Positions 8,123 to 17,168 of a stretch of 64,000 nucleotides of DNA are shown in pieces. The position numbers and the translations under genes were made by a program. Within the stretch, counting starts at the first letter, position 1, and each line of letters begins with the position of its first letter. Source of the DNA: Alphaproteobacteria bacterium (GTDB taxonomy: Bacteria > Pseudomonadota > Alphaproteobacteria > Rhizobiales > Xanthobacteraceae); assembly GCA_005884685.1 (NCBI GenBank), contig VBAH01000007.1, forward strand, positions 124,001 through 188,000, read 5' to 3'. The notes beneath the pieces were generated by a model. That model ran no database searches. It had not been told where the DNA came from and saw nothing but the letters and a program-made list of their open reading frames with translations.

Positions 8123-10039
8123 TTACGTCCCCACCCCCTTCTGCTTCAGCGCGCCGCCGATCTCCTCGAGCACCTTCGGATCCTCGATCGTCGCCGGCAT
8201 CGACCATTGCTCGCCGTCGGCGATCTTCTTCATCGTGCCGCGCAGGATCTTGCCCGAGCGGGTCTTCGGCAGCCGCGGCACCGTGATGGCGAGCTTGAAC
8301 GCCGCCACCGGGCCGATCTTGTCGCGCACCAGCGCGACGATCTCCTTCTCGATCTCCGCGGTGTCGCGCGTGACGCCCGCCTTGAGCACGACGAAGCCGC
8401 ACGGCACCTCGCCCTTGAGCGCATCCGCAATCCCGATCACGGCGCATTCGGCGACGTCCGGGTGGCCGGCGAGCACCTCCTCCATGCCGCCGGTGGAGAG
8501 CCGATGGCCCGCGACGTTGATGATGTCGTCGGTGCGGCCCATGATGAACAGATAGCCGTCCTCGTCCTTGAAGCCCGCATCGGCGGTCTTGTAGTAGCCG
8601 GGGAATTCCGCGAGGTAGCTTTCCTTGAAGCGCTCGTCCTGCTGCCACAGCGTCGGCAGGCAAGACGGCGGCAGCGGCAGCTTGATCACGATCGAGCCCA
8701 TGGTGTTCGCGGGCAGCTCGCGGCACGCCTCGTCGACAATGCGCACGTCGTAGCCCGGCATCGGCACGGTGGGCGAGCCGTGCTTCACCGGCAGCGGGCC
8801 CAGCCCCATCGGGTTTCCGGCGATGCCCCAGCCCGTTTCGGTTTGCCACCAGTGATCGATCACGGGCTTTTTCAGATGCTGCTCGGCCCATTGCACGGTC
8901 GGCGGGTCGGCGCGCTCGCCGGCGAGGAACAGTGTGCGGAAGTTCGACAGATCGTGGCGGCGGATGTGTTCGCCGTTGGGGTCTTCCTTCTTGATCGCAC
9001 GGAACGCGGTCGGCGCGGTGAACAGCGCCACCGCCCGGTGCTCGGAGATGCAGCGCCAGAACGCGCCGGCGTCCGGCGTGCCGACCGGCTTGCCTTCCCA
9101 GAGAATCGAGGTGCAGCCGTGAAACAGCGGCGCGTAGACGATGTAGGAGTGGCCGACCACCCAGCCGATGTCGGACGCGCACCACCAGGTCTCGCCCGGG
9201 CTGACACCGTAGAGGCCGTGCATCGACCAGGTGAGCGCGACCATGTGTCCGCCGTTGTCGCGCACCACACCTTTCGGGATGCCGGTCGTGCCGGAGGTGT
9301 AGAGGATGTAGAGCGGGTCGGTCGCGAGCACCGGAACGCAGTCCGCGGATTTGCCGGCGGCCCGCGCCTTGTCGCGCAGGCTCGCCCAGTCGTGGTCGCG
9401 TCCCGCGGTGAGCGGCGCGTCGCATTGGGGCCGCTGCAGAATGATGCAGGCCTCGGGCTTCGCTTGCGCGAGCTCGATCGCCGTATCGAGCAGCGGCTTG
9501 TAGGGCACGACGCGGTTCACCTCGATGCCGCATGAAGCCGACAGGATCAGCTTCGGCTTGGCGTCGTCGATGCGCGTCGCCAATTCCTTCGCCGCGAACC
9601 CGCCGAACACCACGCCGTGGATCGCGCCGAGCCGCGCGCAGGCATACATCGCGACCAGCGCCTCCGGCACCATCGGCATGTAGAGGATGACGCGGTCGCC
9701 CTTCTGCACGCCGAAATCGCGCAGCACGGCCGCGAGCGTCTTCACTTCGTCGAGCAGCTGCGCGTAGGTGATGACGCGCTTGGTGGCGGTGACCGGCGAG
9801 TCGTAGATGATCGCCGGCTGCGCGCCGCGGCCGCGCTCCACATGACGGTCGATCGCATTGTAACAGGTGTTGCAGACCGCGCCGGTGAACCAGCGGCCGT
9901 AAATCCCGGCGTCCTTGTCGAAGATCTTCTTCGCCGGCTGGTACCAGTCGATCGCCTGCGCTGCTTCGCCCCAAAAGCCTTCCGGGTCGCGCATCGAGCG
10001 CGTGTAGACGTCGTGGTATCGGCTCGTGCGGGCGTCCAT
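8123..10039 (-). CDS. prpE: Propionyl-CoA synthetase (acetyl-CoA synthetase-like)
   Basis: An AMP-forming acyl-CoA ligase of 638 residues. It has the P-loop YTSGTTGIPKG at 247-257, the DHWWQTETGW block and GRTDDIINVAGHRLS, plus the C-terminal TRSGKILRG motif with the catalytic Lys597. Overall layout, length and the EVNRVVPYKPLL region match PrpE-type propionyl-CoA synthetases better than acetyl-CoA synthetase (Acs), which is longer. The frame is open above 10039, but the ATG at 10039 gives the normal family N-terminus (HDVYTRSMRDPEGFW). It would charge propionate, and perhaps acetate or 3-hydroxypropionate. Divergent from the TauE gene. Confidence 0.9.
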   Translation of the reverse strand: MDARTSRYHDVYTRSMRDPEGFWGEAAQAIDWYQPAKKIFDKDAGIYGRWFTGAVCNTCYNAIDRHVERGRGAQPAIIYDSPVTATKRVITYAQLLDEVKTLAAVLRDFGVQKGDRVILYMPMVPEALVAMYACARLGAIHGVVFGGFAAKELATRIDDAKPKLILSASCGIEVNRVVPYKPLLDTAIELAQAKPEACIILQRPQCDAPLTAGRDHDWASLRDKARAAGKSADCVPVLATDPLYILYTSGTTGIPKGVVRDNGGHMVALTWSMHGLYGVSPGETWWCASDIGWVVGHSYIVYAPLFHGCTSILWEGKPVGTPDAGAFWRCISEHRAVALFTAPTAFRAIKKEDPNGEHIRRHDLSNFRTLFLAGERADPPTVQWAEQHLKKPVIDHWWQTETGWGIAGNPMGLGPLPVKHGSPTVPMPGYDVRIVDEACRELPANTMGSIVIKLPLPPSCLPTLWQQDERFKESYLAEFPGYYKTADAGFKDEDGYLFIMGRTDDIINVAGHRLSTGGMEEVLAGHPDVAECAVIGIADALKGEVPCGFVVLKAGVTRDTAEIEKEIVALVRDKIGPVAAFKLAITVPRLPKTRSGKILRGTMKKIADGEQWSMPATIEDPKVLEEIGGALKQKGVGT

Positions 10040-10202
10040 CAGAACGGAATCTTTCCTGTCATGGGCCCCTCCCAAGGCTCGTTTGCGGCCATCTTGCGCC
10101 ACCTCGCGCGGCTTGAGAAGGCGCGCCGGCGCCGCAACCGCGCCATGCAAATCAGCACTGGCCGGAAGCAGCCGCGTTGCTCTAAATCAACCTGCCCCGC
10201 CC

Positions 10203-10973
10203 ATGTTCTCCGATCCCGCCTTCCTCGCCGCAGCCTTTTTTGCTGTCCTGCTCGTCGGCCTCGCCAAAGGCGGGTTCTCCGGCATCGGCATGGCGGCAAC
10301 GCCGCTGCTCGCGCTCACCATGCCGCCCCTGCAGGCGCTCGCGATCCTGCTGCCGATCCTGATGATGCAGGACGTGATCTCGGTCTGGTGGTACCGCCAC
10401 GATTGGGATCCCTGGAACGTCAAGGTGATGCTGCCCGGCGCCGTGGTTGGCACGGGCCTCGCCTGGGCGCTCGCCGCCGTGGTGCCGGACGACGCGGTGC
10501 GGCTGCTGATCGGGGCGATCGGCGTGCTGTTCGTGCTCAACGTCTGGTTCGGCAAAATGCCTCCGCCGCGGCGGCCGAGCGCTGCGAGCGGCGTATTCTG
10601 GGGCGCGGCCTCGGCCTTCACCTCGACCATCGCGTCCGCCGGCATGCCGCCGTTCGCCGTGCACGTGCTGCCGCAGCGCATGGACAAAATGCGCCTCGTC
10701 GGCACCGTGACGATGTTTTTCGCGGCCGTGAACCTGCTGCGGGTTGCGCCCTACTACGGGCTTGGCCAGCTCACGCGCGAGACGCTCTTCATCTCGCTCA
10801 TGCTGATGCCGCTCGCGATCGCGACAAACTTCCTCGGCTTCTGGCTGGTGCAGCGCATCCCGACGGGGCCGTTCTACCGCATCACCTACGCGCTGATGTT
10901 CCTGATCTCGGCGGCGCTTCTCGCGCAGGGCGCATTCGGGCTGTTGCGGGGCTTTGCTATACTGGGCGCATGA
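10203..10973 (+). CDS. TauE/SafE-family membrane permease
   Basis: A 256-residue inner-membrane protein with about eight hydrophobic segments and the N-terminal GLAKGGFSGIGMAATPLLAL motif of the TauE/SafE (DUF81) family, repeated in weaker form in the second half (AFTSTIASAGMPPFAVHVLP). Members export or import sulfite, sulfoacetate or other small organic anions; the substrate here is unknown. The start at 10203 puts the first membrane segment at the usual place. Its stop codon overlaps the ATG of the phosphodiesterase gene (ATGA), so the two are translationally coupled. Confidence 0.88.
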   Translation: MFSDPAFLAAAFFAVLLVGLAKGGFSGIGMAATPLLALTMPPLQALAILLPILMMQDVISVWWYRHDWDPWNVKVMLPGAVVGTGLAWALAAVVPDDAVRLLIGAIGVLFVLNVWFGKMPPPRRPSAASGVFWGAASAFTSTIASAGMPPFAVHVLPQRMDKMRLVGTVTMFFAAVNLLRVAPYYGLGQLTRETLFISLMLMPLAIATNFLGFWLVQRIPTGPFYRITYALMFLISAALLAQGAFGLLRGFAILGA

Positions 10974-11944
10974 GAACCCTTGCGGCCGCGCTGGTCATCG
11001 CCCTTGCCACGCAGGCGCACGCTTTCGACCTGCAGGGCCATCGCGGCGCGCGCGGACTTGCGCCCGAGAACACACTGGAAGCGTTTGCGCTCGCACTCTC
11101 GATCGGCGTGACGACGCTCGAGCTCGACCTCGCGGTGACCAAGGACGACGTGCTGGTGGTGAGTCACGACCGGCGGCTCAACCCGGACCACACGCGCGGG
11201 CCGGACGGCAAGTTCCTCGACCGCGAAGGTCCGCCGATCCGCTCGCTCACGCTCGCGCAGGTGAAGCAATACGACGTCGGCCGGCTCAAGCCCGGCACGG
11301 CTTACGCGGTGAGCTTTCCGGAGCAGCGCCCGGTCGATGGCGCGCGCATCCCGGCGCTCACCGAAGTGTTCGACCTCGTGAAGCGTGCGGGCGCGGATCA
11401 TGTCCGCTTCAACATCGAAACGAAGATCACCCCGACCTCGGGCGACGAGACGCCGGACCCTGAGACGTTCGCCGCGGCCTTCGCGAAGGCCGTGCGCGAC
11501 GCAGGCCTCGTGAGCCGCGTCAGCATCCAGTCGTTCGACTGGCGCACCCTTTTGGCGATGAAGCGCATCGCGCCGGAGATCGAACGCGTGTGCCTGACCG
11601 CCGAGGCGCTCACGCTGGATACGATCAAGCGCGGCGAGCCCGGCCCCTCGCCGTGGCTTGCCGGGCTCGACGTGGACGATTTCGCCGGATCGGTGCCGCG
11701 GCTCGCTCAGTCCGCCGGCTGCGCCGTATGGTCGCCGCTCTATCGCAATGCCAAGGCGGACGACATCGCCGCCGCCAAGGCGCTCGGCCTCAAGGTCATC
11801 CCCTGGACCGTGAATGCCCCGGTCGACCTGGAGCGCCTGATCGCGCTCGGGGTCGATGGGCTGATCACGGACTATCCGGACCGGCTGCGCGCCCTGCTGG
11901 CCGCGAAGAACATGCCGCTGCCGCCGCAGGCCGCTGCGCGCTGA
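10970..11944 (+). CDS. Glycerophosphodiester phosphodiesterase (GlpQ/UgpQ type), secreted
   Basis: The 324-residue product has an N-terminal signal peptide (cleavage after AHA near residue 18) and then the GDPD catalytic start HRGARGLAPENT, with His24, Glu33 and the ELDLAVTKDD metal-site segment (Glu51, Asp53) followed by His66. It is expected to hydrolyse glycerophosphodiesters to glycerol-3-phosphate and an alcohol in the periplasm. The C-terminal GVDGLITDYPDRL is a standard GDPD ending. The gene starts inside the TauE stop codon (ATGA overlap), so both should be on one transcript. The link between the permease and the hydrolase is not understood. Confidence 0.92.
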   Translation: MRTLAAALVIALATQAHAFDLQGHRGARGLAPENTLEAFALALSIGVTTLELDLAVTKDDVLVVSHDRRLNPDHTRGPDGKFLDREGPPIRSLTLAQVKQYDVGRLKPGTAYAVSFPEQRPVDGARIPALTEVFDLVKRAGADHVRFNIETKITPTSGDETPDPETFAAAFAKAVRDAGLVSRVSIQSFDWRTLLAMKRIAPEIERVCLTAEALTLDTIKRGEPGPSPWLAGLDVDDFAGSVPRLAQSAGCAVWSPLYRNAKADDIAAAKALGLKVIPWTVNAPVDLERLIALGVDGLITDYPDRLRALLAAKNMPLPPQAAAR

Positions 11945-12007
11945 TCCGCCATTTGCTAGGCGCCCAACGCTTTGGTTAGAGTTTGATGGACGGAGCTGAA
12001 ACAGCCT

Positions 12008-12076
12008 CCGCTCATTCCCGCGCAAGCGGGAATCCAGAGCCAAGAACTGGGTCCCCGCTTTCGCGGGGACGAGCGG
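12008..12076. repeat. Intergenic palindrome, family A (CCGCTC...GAGCGG)
   Basis: A double-stem element: TCCCGCGCAAGCGGGAA, a spacer near AAGAACTGGG, then TCCCCGCTTTCGCGGGGA, bounded by CCGCTC and GAGCGG. Near-identical copies lie at 17086-17155 and, in reverse order, at 55466-55542; a half copy lies at 46008-46035. It falls in the short gap before the acyl-CoA ligase gene. Confidence 0.88.
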
Positions 12077-12098
12077 CCTCAGGACTCTTGGGCAAAAC

Positions 12099-13721
12099 AT
12101 GAACCCTTACGACATCGATCTCGACCGCAACCCGGCGAATTTCCAGCCGCTCACGCCGCTCACGTCGCTGGAGCGCGCGGCGGCCGTCTATCCGGACCAC
12201 ACCGCGATCATCCACGGGCCGCTGCGGCGCTCCTACGCGGAGTTCTACGCGCGCGCGCGCAAGCTCGCCTCAGCGCTGGCCAAGCGCGGCATCAAGCGCG
12301 GCGACACGGTGTCGGTGATGCTGGCGAACACGCCCGCGATGCTCGAGGCGCATTACGGCGTGCCGATGACGCAAGGCGTGCTCAACACGCTCAACACCCG
12401 GCTCGATGCGCCGGCCATCGCGTTCTCGCTCGACCACGCCGAAACCAAGGTACTGATTACCGACCGCGAATTTTCCAGGACCGCAAAGGAGGCGCTCGCC
12501 CTCGCCAAGGTGAAGCCGGTGGTGATCGATTACGACGATCCGGAGTATTCGGGCGGCGGCGAACGGCTCGGCGAAATCGAATACGAGGACTTTGTCGCAG
12601 AGGGCGATGCGGGTTTCGCCTGGGCCATGCCGGACGACGAATGGGACGCGATCTCGCTCAACTATACCTCGGGCACCACCGGCGACCCGAAGGGCGTGGT
12701 CTATCACCATCGCGGCGCGCAACTGCTCGCGCTCGGCAACATCGTCACCTGCTCGATGGCGAAGCATCCGGTGTACCTGTGGACGCTGCCGATGTTCCAC
12801 TGCAACGGCTGGTGCTTCCCGTGGTCGATCTCGGTGGTGGCCGGCACGCATGTGTGCCTGCGCGCGGTGCGCGCGGCCGCGATGTTCGACGCGATCGCGA
12901 ACCACAAGGTGACGCACCTGTGCGGCGCGCCGATCGTGATGGCGACGCTCCTGAATGCGCCCGAAAGCGAGAAGCAGCCGCTGCCGCATGTGGTCGAGTT
13001 CTTCACGGCCGCTGCCCCGCCGCCGGAAGCCGTGCTCGCCGCCATGAAGGAAGCGGGCTTCAACGTCACGCACCTCTATGGGCTGACCGAATGCTACGGC
13101 CCGGCGGTCGTCAACGACTGGCATGCCGAGTGGGACACGCTGCCGCTGGCCGAGCAGGCGGCGAAGAAGGCGCGCCAGGGCGTGCGCTACGGCGCGCTCG
13201 AAGCGCTCGACGTGATGGACCCCGAGACGATGGCGCCGGTGCCGCGCGACGGCGCGACGATGGGCGAGGTGATGATGCGCGGCAACGTGGTGATGCGCGG
13301 GTACCTCAAGAACAGGAAATCGACCGAGGCGGCGTTTGCCGGCGGCTGGTTTCACACCGGCGATCTCGGCGTGATGCATCCCGACGGCTACATCCAGCTC
13401 AAGGACCGCTCCAAGGACATCATCATCTCGGGCGGCGAAAACATCTCGTCGATCGAGGTCGAGGATGCCTTGTACAAGCACCCCGCGGTGCAGGCGGCCG
13501 CCGTGGTGGCCAAGCCCGACGACAAATGGGGCGAGACGCCGTGCGCGTTCGTTGAGCTCAAACCCGGCGCGAGCGTCACCGCGGCCGACATCATCGCGCA
13601 CTGCAAGGCCAACCTCGCCGGCTACAAGGTGCCGCGCCACGTCGTGTTCGGCGAAGTGCCGAAGACGAGCACGGGAAAGATCCAGAAGTTCAAGCTGCGC
13701 GAGATCGCGAAGGGGGCCTAA
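12099..13721 (+). CDS. AMP-forming acyl-CoA synthetase (DmdB / medium-chain type)
   Basis: A 540-residue acyl-CoA ligase with the P-loop YTSGTTGDPKG at 189-199, a TLPMFHCNGWCFPW block, the LYGLTECYGP motif, GGWFHTGDLGVMHPDGYIQLKDRSKDIIISGGENISS and a C-terminal STGKIQKF carrying the predicted catalytic Lys527. The architecture matches the family that contains 3-methylmercaptopropionyl-CoA ligase (DmdB) and many aliphatic or phenylacyl-CoA ligases, so the acid substrate is uncertain. It starts 154 bases after the phosphodiesterase gene and a palindromic repeat. Its stop codon overlaps by four bases the stop of the convergent methyltransferase-like gene. Confidence 0.9.
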   Translation: MNPYDIDLDRNPANFQPLTPLTSLERAAAVYPDHTAIIHGPLRRSYAEFYARARKLASALAKRGIKRGDTVSVMLANTPAMLEAHYGVPMTQGVLNTLNTRLDAPAIAFSLDHAETKVLITDREFSRTAKEALALAKVKPVVIDYDDPEYSGGGERLGEIEYEDFVAEGDAGFAWAMPDDEWDAISLNYTSGTTGDPKGVVYHHRGAQLLALGNIVTCSMAKHPVYLWTLPMFHCNGWCFPWSISVVAGTHVCLRAVRAAAMFDAIANHKVTHLCGAPIVMATLLNAPESEKQPLPHVVEFFTAAAPPPEAVLAAMKEAGFNVTHLYGLTECYGPAVVNDWHAEWDTLPLAEQAAKKARQGVRYGALEALDVMDPETMAPVPRDGATMGEVMMRGNVVMRGYLKNRKSTEAAFAGGWFHTGDLGVMHPDGYIQLKDRSKDIIISGGENISSIEVEDALYKHPAVQAAAVVAKPDDKWGETPCAFVELKPGASVTAADIIAHCKANLAGYKVPRHVVFGEVPKTSTGKIQKFKLREIAKGA

Positions 13722-14740
13722 GCCTCGTCCATTCGCTCGCACCGGAACACCGGGTGCGGGCCCCCGGCATAGCGCGTGCGAATGCGGCGCGCGCCCGCCA
13801 GACCATTGAGCGGGAACGGGTTGGTGAGGCCGGAAGCATATTCGCCGATTGAATGATGCCCGAAGGCCGTAATCGCCGTGCGCAGCATTGCCGGGAGATG
13901 GCGCGTCTCGGCCGGAACGTCCAGCACCGGCGCCGGATATTCTGTCGCGCGGGCCAGCGCGCGGGCGCTGTCTGCCGTCAGCTCCAACACCGTGCCGAGG
14001 CAAACCCGTATCCGCCTGGCCTCGGATAAATCCCCGGAATCTGCCGCCGCAAACTCGCGCGCCGGATCGTACAGGCACAGATCGACTGCGATCCGCTCCG
14101 GCACCAGGATGCCGCCGGCGGTGAGCTGCGGCGCGAGGTTGAGCGAGATCGCGACCTGCGGCTCGTGTTCGAGCGCGCGCTGCATCGCCTCGACCAGCAC
14201 CACGTGGAGCGGGAGTTCGCGCGGCCAGACATAGGTGGCGGCATCGGCGCAGACATACGCGCGCACGAAGTCCGTCAATCCGAAGGTCTCGAACAAGGCA
14301 CGCGCGCATCCGAGCGAGGAGGGATTCACATCGAGTAGCGTCGCGCGCACTTGTGCCGGACCGAAGCGCGTCGCAAGCATCAGCGCGAAGGGTGCAAACG
14401 GCCCGCAGCCGGCGTAGAGCATCTCGACCGGGCGTTGCGGGAAGCGCGCGAGCACGGTGCGCAGCGCAGCCTCGGTGCCGCGCAGGAACGCCACGGTGCG
14501 GGCGGCGTCGAGGAGGCAGGCCGCCGCGGATCGTGGCGCGATCGCCTTGCCGCTCGGCAGCATGATGTCGGCTTCGTGCGCGCCGGCGATCTTGTCCCCG
14601 TCAAGGCCGGTCTCGCGCGCCAGAAGGTCGTGCAACTCGCGCGACGCCGCCAACAATTGTCCGGCCTGGTCACAGCACCGCAGGACACCCGTCAGGCGCT
14701 TGAGATCGTCGAGGCGGGGCGATGGCGTTCCCTGAAGCAT
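13718..14740 (-). CDS. SAM-dependent methyltransferase-like protein of unknown substrate
   Basis: A 340-residue soluble protein. A central Rossmann-type segment (VEMLYAGCGPFAPFALMLATRF, followed about 20 residues later by ATLLDVNPSSL) looks like SAM-binding motifs I and II, and a later HVVLVEAMQRAL resembles motif post-II of class I or protein-arginine-methyltransferase-like folds. I do not recognise a named family. The N-terminal 110 residues are helical and the C-terminal 120 residues are beta-rich in appearance. It shares stop-codon bases with the convergent acyl-CoA ligase gene and lies upstream of a DUF930 gene. Methyltransferase activity is an inference from the motifs only. Confidence 0.6.
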   Translation of the reverse strand: MLQGTPSPRLDDLKRLTGVLRCCDQAGQLLAASRELHDLLARETGLDGDKIAGAHEADIMLPSGKAIAPRSAAACLLDAARTVAFLRGTEAALRTVLARFPQRPVEMLYAGCGPFAPFALMLATRFGPAQVRATLLDVNPSSLGCARALFETFGLTDFVRAYVCADAATYVWPRELPLHVVLVEAMQRALEHEPQVAISLNLAPQLTAGGILVPERIAVDLCLYDPAREFAAADSGDLSEARRIRVCLGTVLELTADSARALARATEYPAPVLDVPAETRHLPAMLRTAITAFGHHSIGEYASGLTNPFPLNGLAGARRIRTRYAGGPHPVFRCERMDEA

Positions 14741-14818
14741 TTTTCCCGACCGTCGCGCGACCCTGGCGCATCGCGGCAGCTGGCAGAAACCCGTTCGGCG
14801 GCGCCGCGCGCGAACGAG

Positions 14819-15265
14819 CTACCACAGCCCGCTTTTCTCCCACTGTTCCTGCGGGATCGGCTCGCCCACCTGGTAGCTGAACGACAGCACCTGCATGTGG
14901 TCGGGCGAGGTCTGGCAGGTGAACGAGAATTGGTACCACTGCCCCTTGCTCTTGAACGCACCGCCTTTGCCGGTCATCGTCGTTGCGGCGATCTTCGGCT
15001 CGTCCAGGGCGCTGACGATGGCGCGCTCGGGCCGATAGATCTTCTCCTTCCCGATGCGCTTTGCCGCCTCGAGATCGCAGATCTGCTCGAAGCGCGCGTC
15101 CGGATCGAGTTGCATGAGCATGCGCCCGACTTTGGAATCGTTGGCGGGTGCTGCCGTCGCGGCTGAAATCACCAATGCCGATGCCAACCCCACACGATGC
15201 AAAGCCGCGTTCTCCCGCCGCAAAAAGCCCCGCCGCGATGTGCCTGAAGACAGCCGAATCGGCAA
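14819..15265 (-). CDS. DUF930-family secreted protein
   Basis: A small protein with an N-terminal hydrophobic signal-like segment (VGLASALVISAATAAPA) and a body matching the DUF930 pattern of alphaproteobacteria: MQLDPDARFEQICDLEA, then PERAIVSAL, GGAFKSKGQWYQFSFTC and an SFSYQVGEPIPQEQW end. Two conserved cysteines probably form a disulfide. Function unknown; likely periplasmic. The start is uncertain: the longest frame begins at a TTG (15265), and a TTG at 15223 or GTG at 15193 would give a more usual signal peptide. Confidence 0.72.
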   Translation of the reverse strand: MPIRLSSGTSRRGFLRRENAALHRVGLASALVISAATAAPANDSKVGRMLMQLDPDARFEQICDLEAAKRIGKEKIYRPERAIVSALDEPKIAATTMTGKGGAFKSKGQWYQFSFTCQTSPDHMQVLSFSYQVGEPIPQEQWEKSGLW

Positions 15266-15345
15266 GCGAACGAAGCGCGACCAAACAAAGGCGCGACTCC
15301 TGATTCAAATCAGCGCGGCATCACGCGGCGGTTGAACGCGAGGTC

Positions 15346-15458
15346 GTCATTGCGAGGAGCGTTGGCGACGAAGCAATCCCGAGTTCCAATAGACCGGATT
15401 GCTTCGCGGAGCCTGTCATCGGGCCGGGCGAAGCGCGGACCCGTTGGCTCGCAATGAC
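15346..15458. repeat. Long intergenic inverted repeat (GTCATTGCGAG arms)
   Basis: A 113-base element with perfect terminal arms GTCATTGCGAG (15346-15356) and CTCGCAATGAC (15448-15458), and inner paired stretches GAAGCAATCC / GGATTGCTTC. This is a well-known shape of intergenic palindrome in Bradyrhizobium-like genomes. It lies between the DUF930 gene and the first GMC oxidoreductase gene and is the main content of that 207-base gap. Confidence 0.85.
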
Positions 15459-15472
15459 CGTTGGGCAAGCCG

Positions 15473-17074
15473 TCAAGGATTGCCGGTTCGCGCATCGTCA
15501 AGGATCATGTCGGCGCCCTTCTCGGCGATCATGATCGTCGGCGCGTTGGTATTCCCCGAGACGAGCGCCGGCATGATCGAGGCATCGACGATACGTAAAC
15601 CGTGCAAGCCATGCACCCTGAGGCGCGCATCGACGACGGCAGTCGGATCGCTGCCCATGCGGCAGGTCGAGGTCGGGTGATACACGGTCGAGCCGCGGCG
15701 GCGCCCGTAGTCGAGCAGATCCTCGTCGCTCGCGCAGGCCGGGCCCGGCTCATGCTCGGCTTCGATGAACGGCGCCAGCGGCGGCGCCGCCATGATGCGG
15801 CGTAGTTCCCGGATGCCGGCGATTGTGGTGTCGCGGTCCTTCTGCGCCGAGAGATAGTTCGGCGCAATCGCGGGGGCTGTCAGCGGATCGGCGGATTTGA
15901 TGCGCACGCTGCCGCGGCTCTCGGGGCGCAGCACGATCACCGGACAGGTGACGCCGGAGAATGCATGCAGCGGCCCGCCGATCGCATCCGCCGAAAACAG
16001 CATGATGTGGGTCTGCACGTCGGGCGTCTCGACGGCGTCATTCGTGCGCAGGAAGCCGCCCACATAGCCCGCCCCCATCGCGAGCAGGCCGCGCCGCGTC
16101 AGCGCATAGCGCAGCCCCGCCGCGAGGCCGCGCAGCCTGTTGGTGAAGAAGTCGTTGGCCGAAACGGGCTGGCTCGCGCGAAAGACCAAACGTGCGTGAT
16201 AATGATCCTGCAGGTCGGCGCCGACACCCGGCATGTCGGCGATGACATCGATGCCGTGTTCGCGCAGCAGCGCGGCGGGGCCGAGGCCCGAGAGCTGCAT
16301 CAATTGCGGCGAGTTGAATGCACCGCCCGCCAGAATGACTTCGCCGGCGCGCGCGGTCTGTTTCGCGTCGCCTTGCAGATACTCGACACCGGTTGCGCGT
16401 TTCCCCTCGAACAGCACGCGCGTCGCGAGCGCGCCGGCAGCGACCTTCAGGCTGGCGCGCTTGCGCGCCGGTTTCAGGTAGCCGACCGCGGTCGAGCAGC
16501 GCCGCCCATGGCGGGTGGTGAACTGGTAATAGCCGAAGCCTTCCTGGGTGGCGCCGTTGAAATCCGGATTGCGCGGATAGCCGCATTGCTCGGCGGCGGC
16601 GATGAACGCATCGCAGATCGGCAGATTTCCCAGGTCCGACACGCAGAGCGGGCCGCCCTCCCCGTGCCACGCGTCGGCGCCGCGGCTCTGATCCTCGGCC
16701 TTGCGGAAATACGGCAGCACGTCGGCATGACTCCAGCCGACATTGCCGAGCTGCCGCCAGCGGTCGTAGTCCTGCGCCTGCCCGCGTACATACATCAGGC
16801 CGTTGATCGACGAGGAGCCGCCCAGCACTTTTCCGCGCGGCGCGATGATCCTGCGGCCGTGGCATTCCGGCTCCGGCTCGGTCTCGTACAGCCAATTGAC
16901 GTCCGGGTTCGTGAAGTGCCGCCCATAGCCGAGCGGAATGTGCAGCCAGATGTCGCGGTCCTCACCGCCCGCTTCGAGCAGCAGCACCTTGTGGCGGCCA
17001 TCGGCGGTGAGGCGGTTGGCGAGCACGCAGCCGGCGCTGCCCGCGCCGACGATGATGAAGTCGTAATCGCTCAC
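15473..17074 (-). CDS. GMC-family FAD oxidoreductase (choline-dehydrogenase-like), copy 1
   Basis: A 533-residue flavoprotein with the N-terminal dinucleotide-binding motif [13 protein letters not shown], the GMC signature regions [15 protein letters not shown] and [16 protein letters not shown], and the C-terminal His/Asn active-site region ([23 protein letters not shown]). GMC enzymes oxidise alcohols, sugars or polyethylene-glycol-like substrates; the substrate cannot be assigned. It starts with GTG at 17074. It is a close paralogue of the next gene (542 residues), with long near-identical stretches, so the pair arose by tandem duplication. No signal peptide is seen, so it is probably cytoplasmic. 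Confidence 0.93.
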   Translation of the reverse strand: MSDYDFIIVGAGSAGCVLANRLTADGRHKVLLLEAGGEDRDIWLHIPLGYGRHFTNPDVNWLYETEPEPECHGRRIIAPRGKVLGGSSSINGLMYVRGQAQDYDRWRQLGNVGWSHADVLPYFRKAEDQSRGADAWHGEGGPLCVSDLGNLPICDAFIAAAEQCGYPRNPDFNGATQEGFGYYQFTTRHGRRCSTAVGYLKPARKRASLKVAAGALATRVLFEGKRATGVEYLQGDAKQTARAGEVILAGGAFNSPQLMQLSGLGPAALLREHGIDVIADMPGVGADLQDHYHARLVFRASQPVSANDFFTNRLRGLAAGLRYALTRRGLLAMGAGYVGGFLRTNDAVETPDVQTHIMLFSADAIGGPLHAFSGVTCPVIVLRPESRGSVRIKSADPLTAPAIAPNYLSAQKDRDTTIAGIRELRRIMAAPPLAPFIEAEHEPGPACASDEDLLDYGRRRGSTVYHPTSTCRMGSDPTAVVDARLRVHGLHGLRIVDASIMPALVSGNTNAPTIMIAEKGADMILDDARTGNP

Positions 17075-17085
17075 GGGAATTCACT

Positions 17086-17155
17086 CCGCTCATGCCCGCG
17101 AAAGCGGGAATCCAGGGGCCAAGGACTGGGTCCCCGCTTTCGCGGGGACGAGCGG
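17086..17155. repeat. Intergenic palindrome, family A
   Basis: A copy of the element at 12008-12076 with the same order of stems: CCCGCGAAAGCGGGAA, a GGACTGGG spacer, TCCCCGCTTTCGCGGGGA, and flanks CCGCTC/GAGCGG. It fills the 94-base gap between the two GMC genes, inside a probable operon. Confidence 0.88.
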
Positions 17156-17168
17156 AGCGGAGGGTTGC

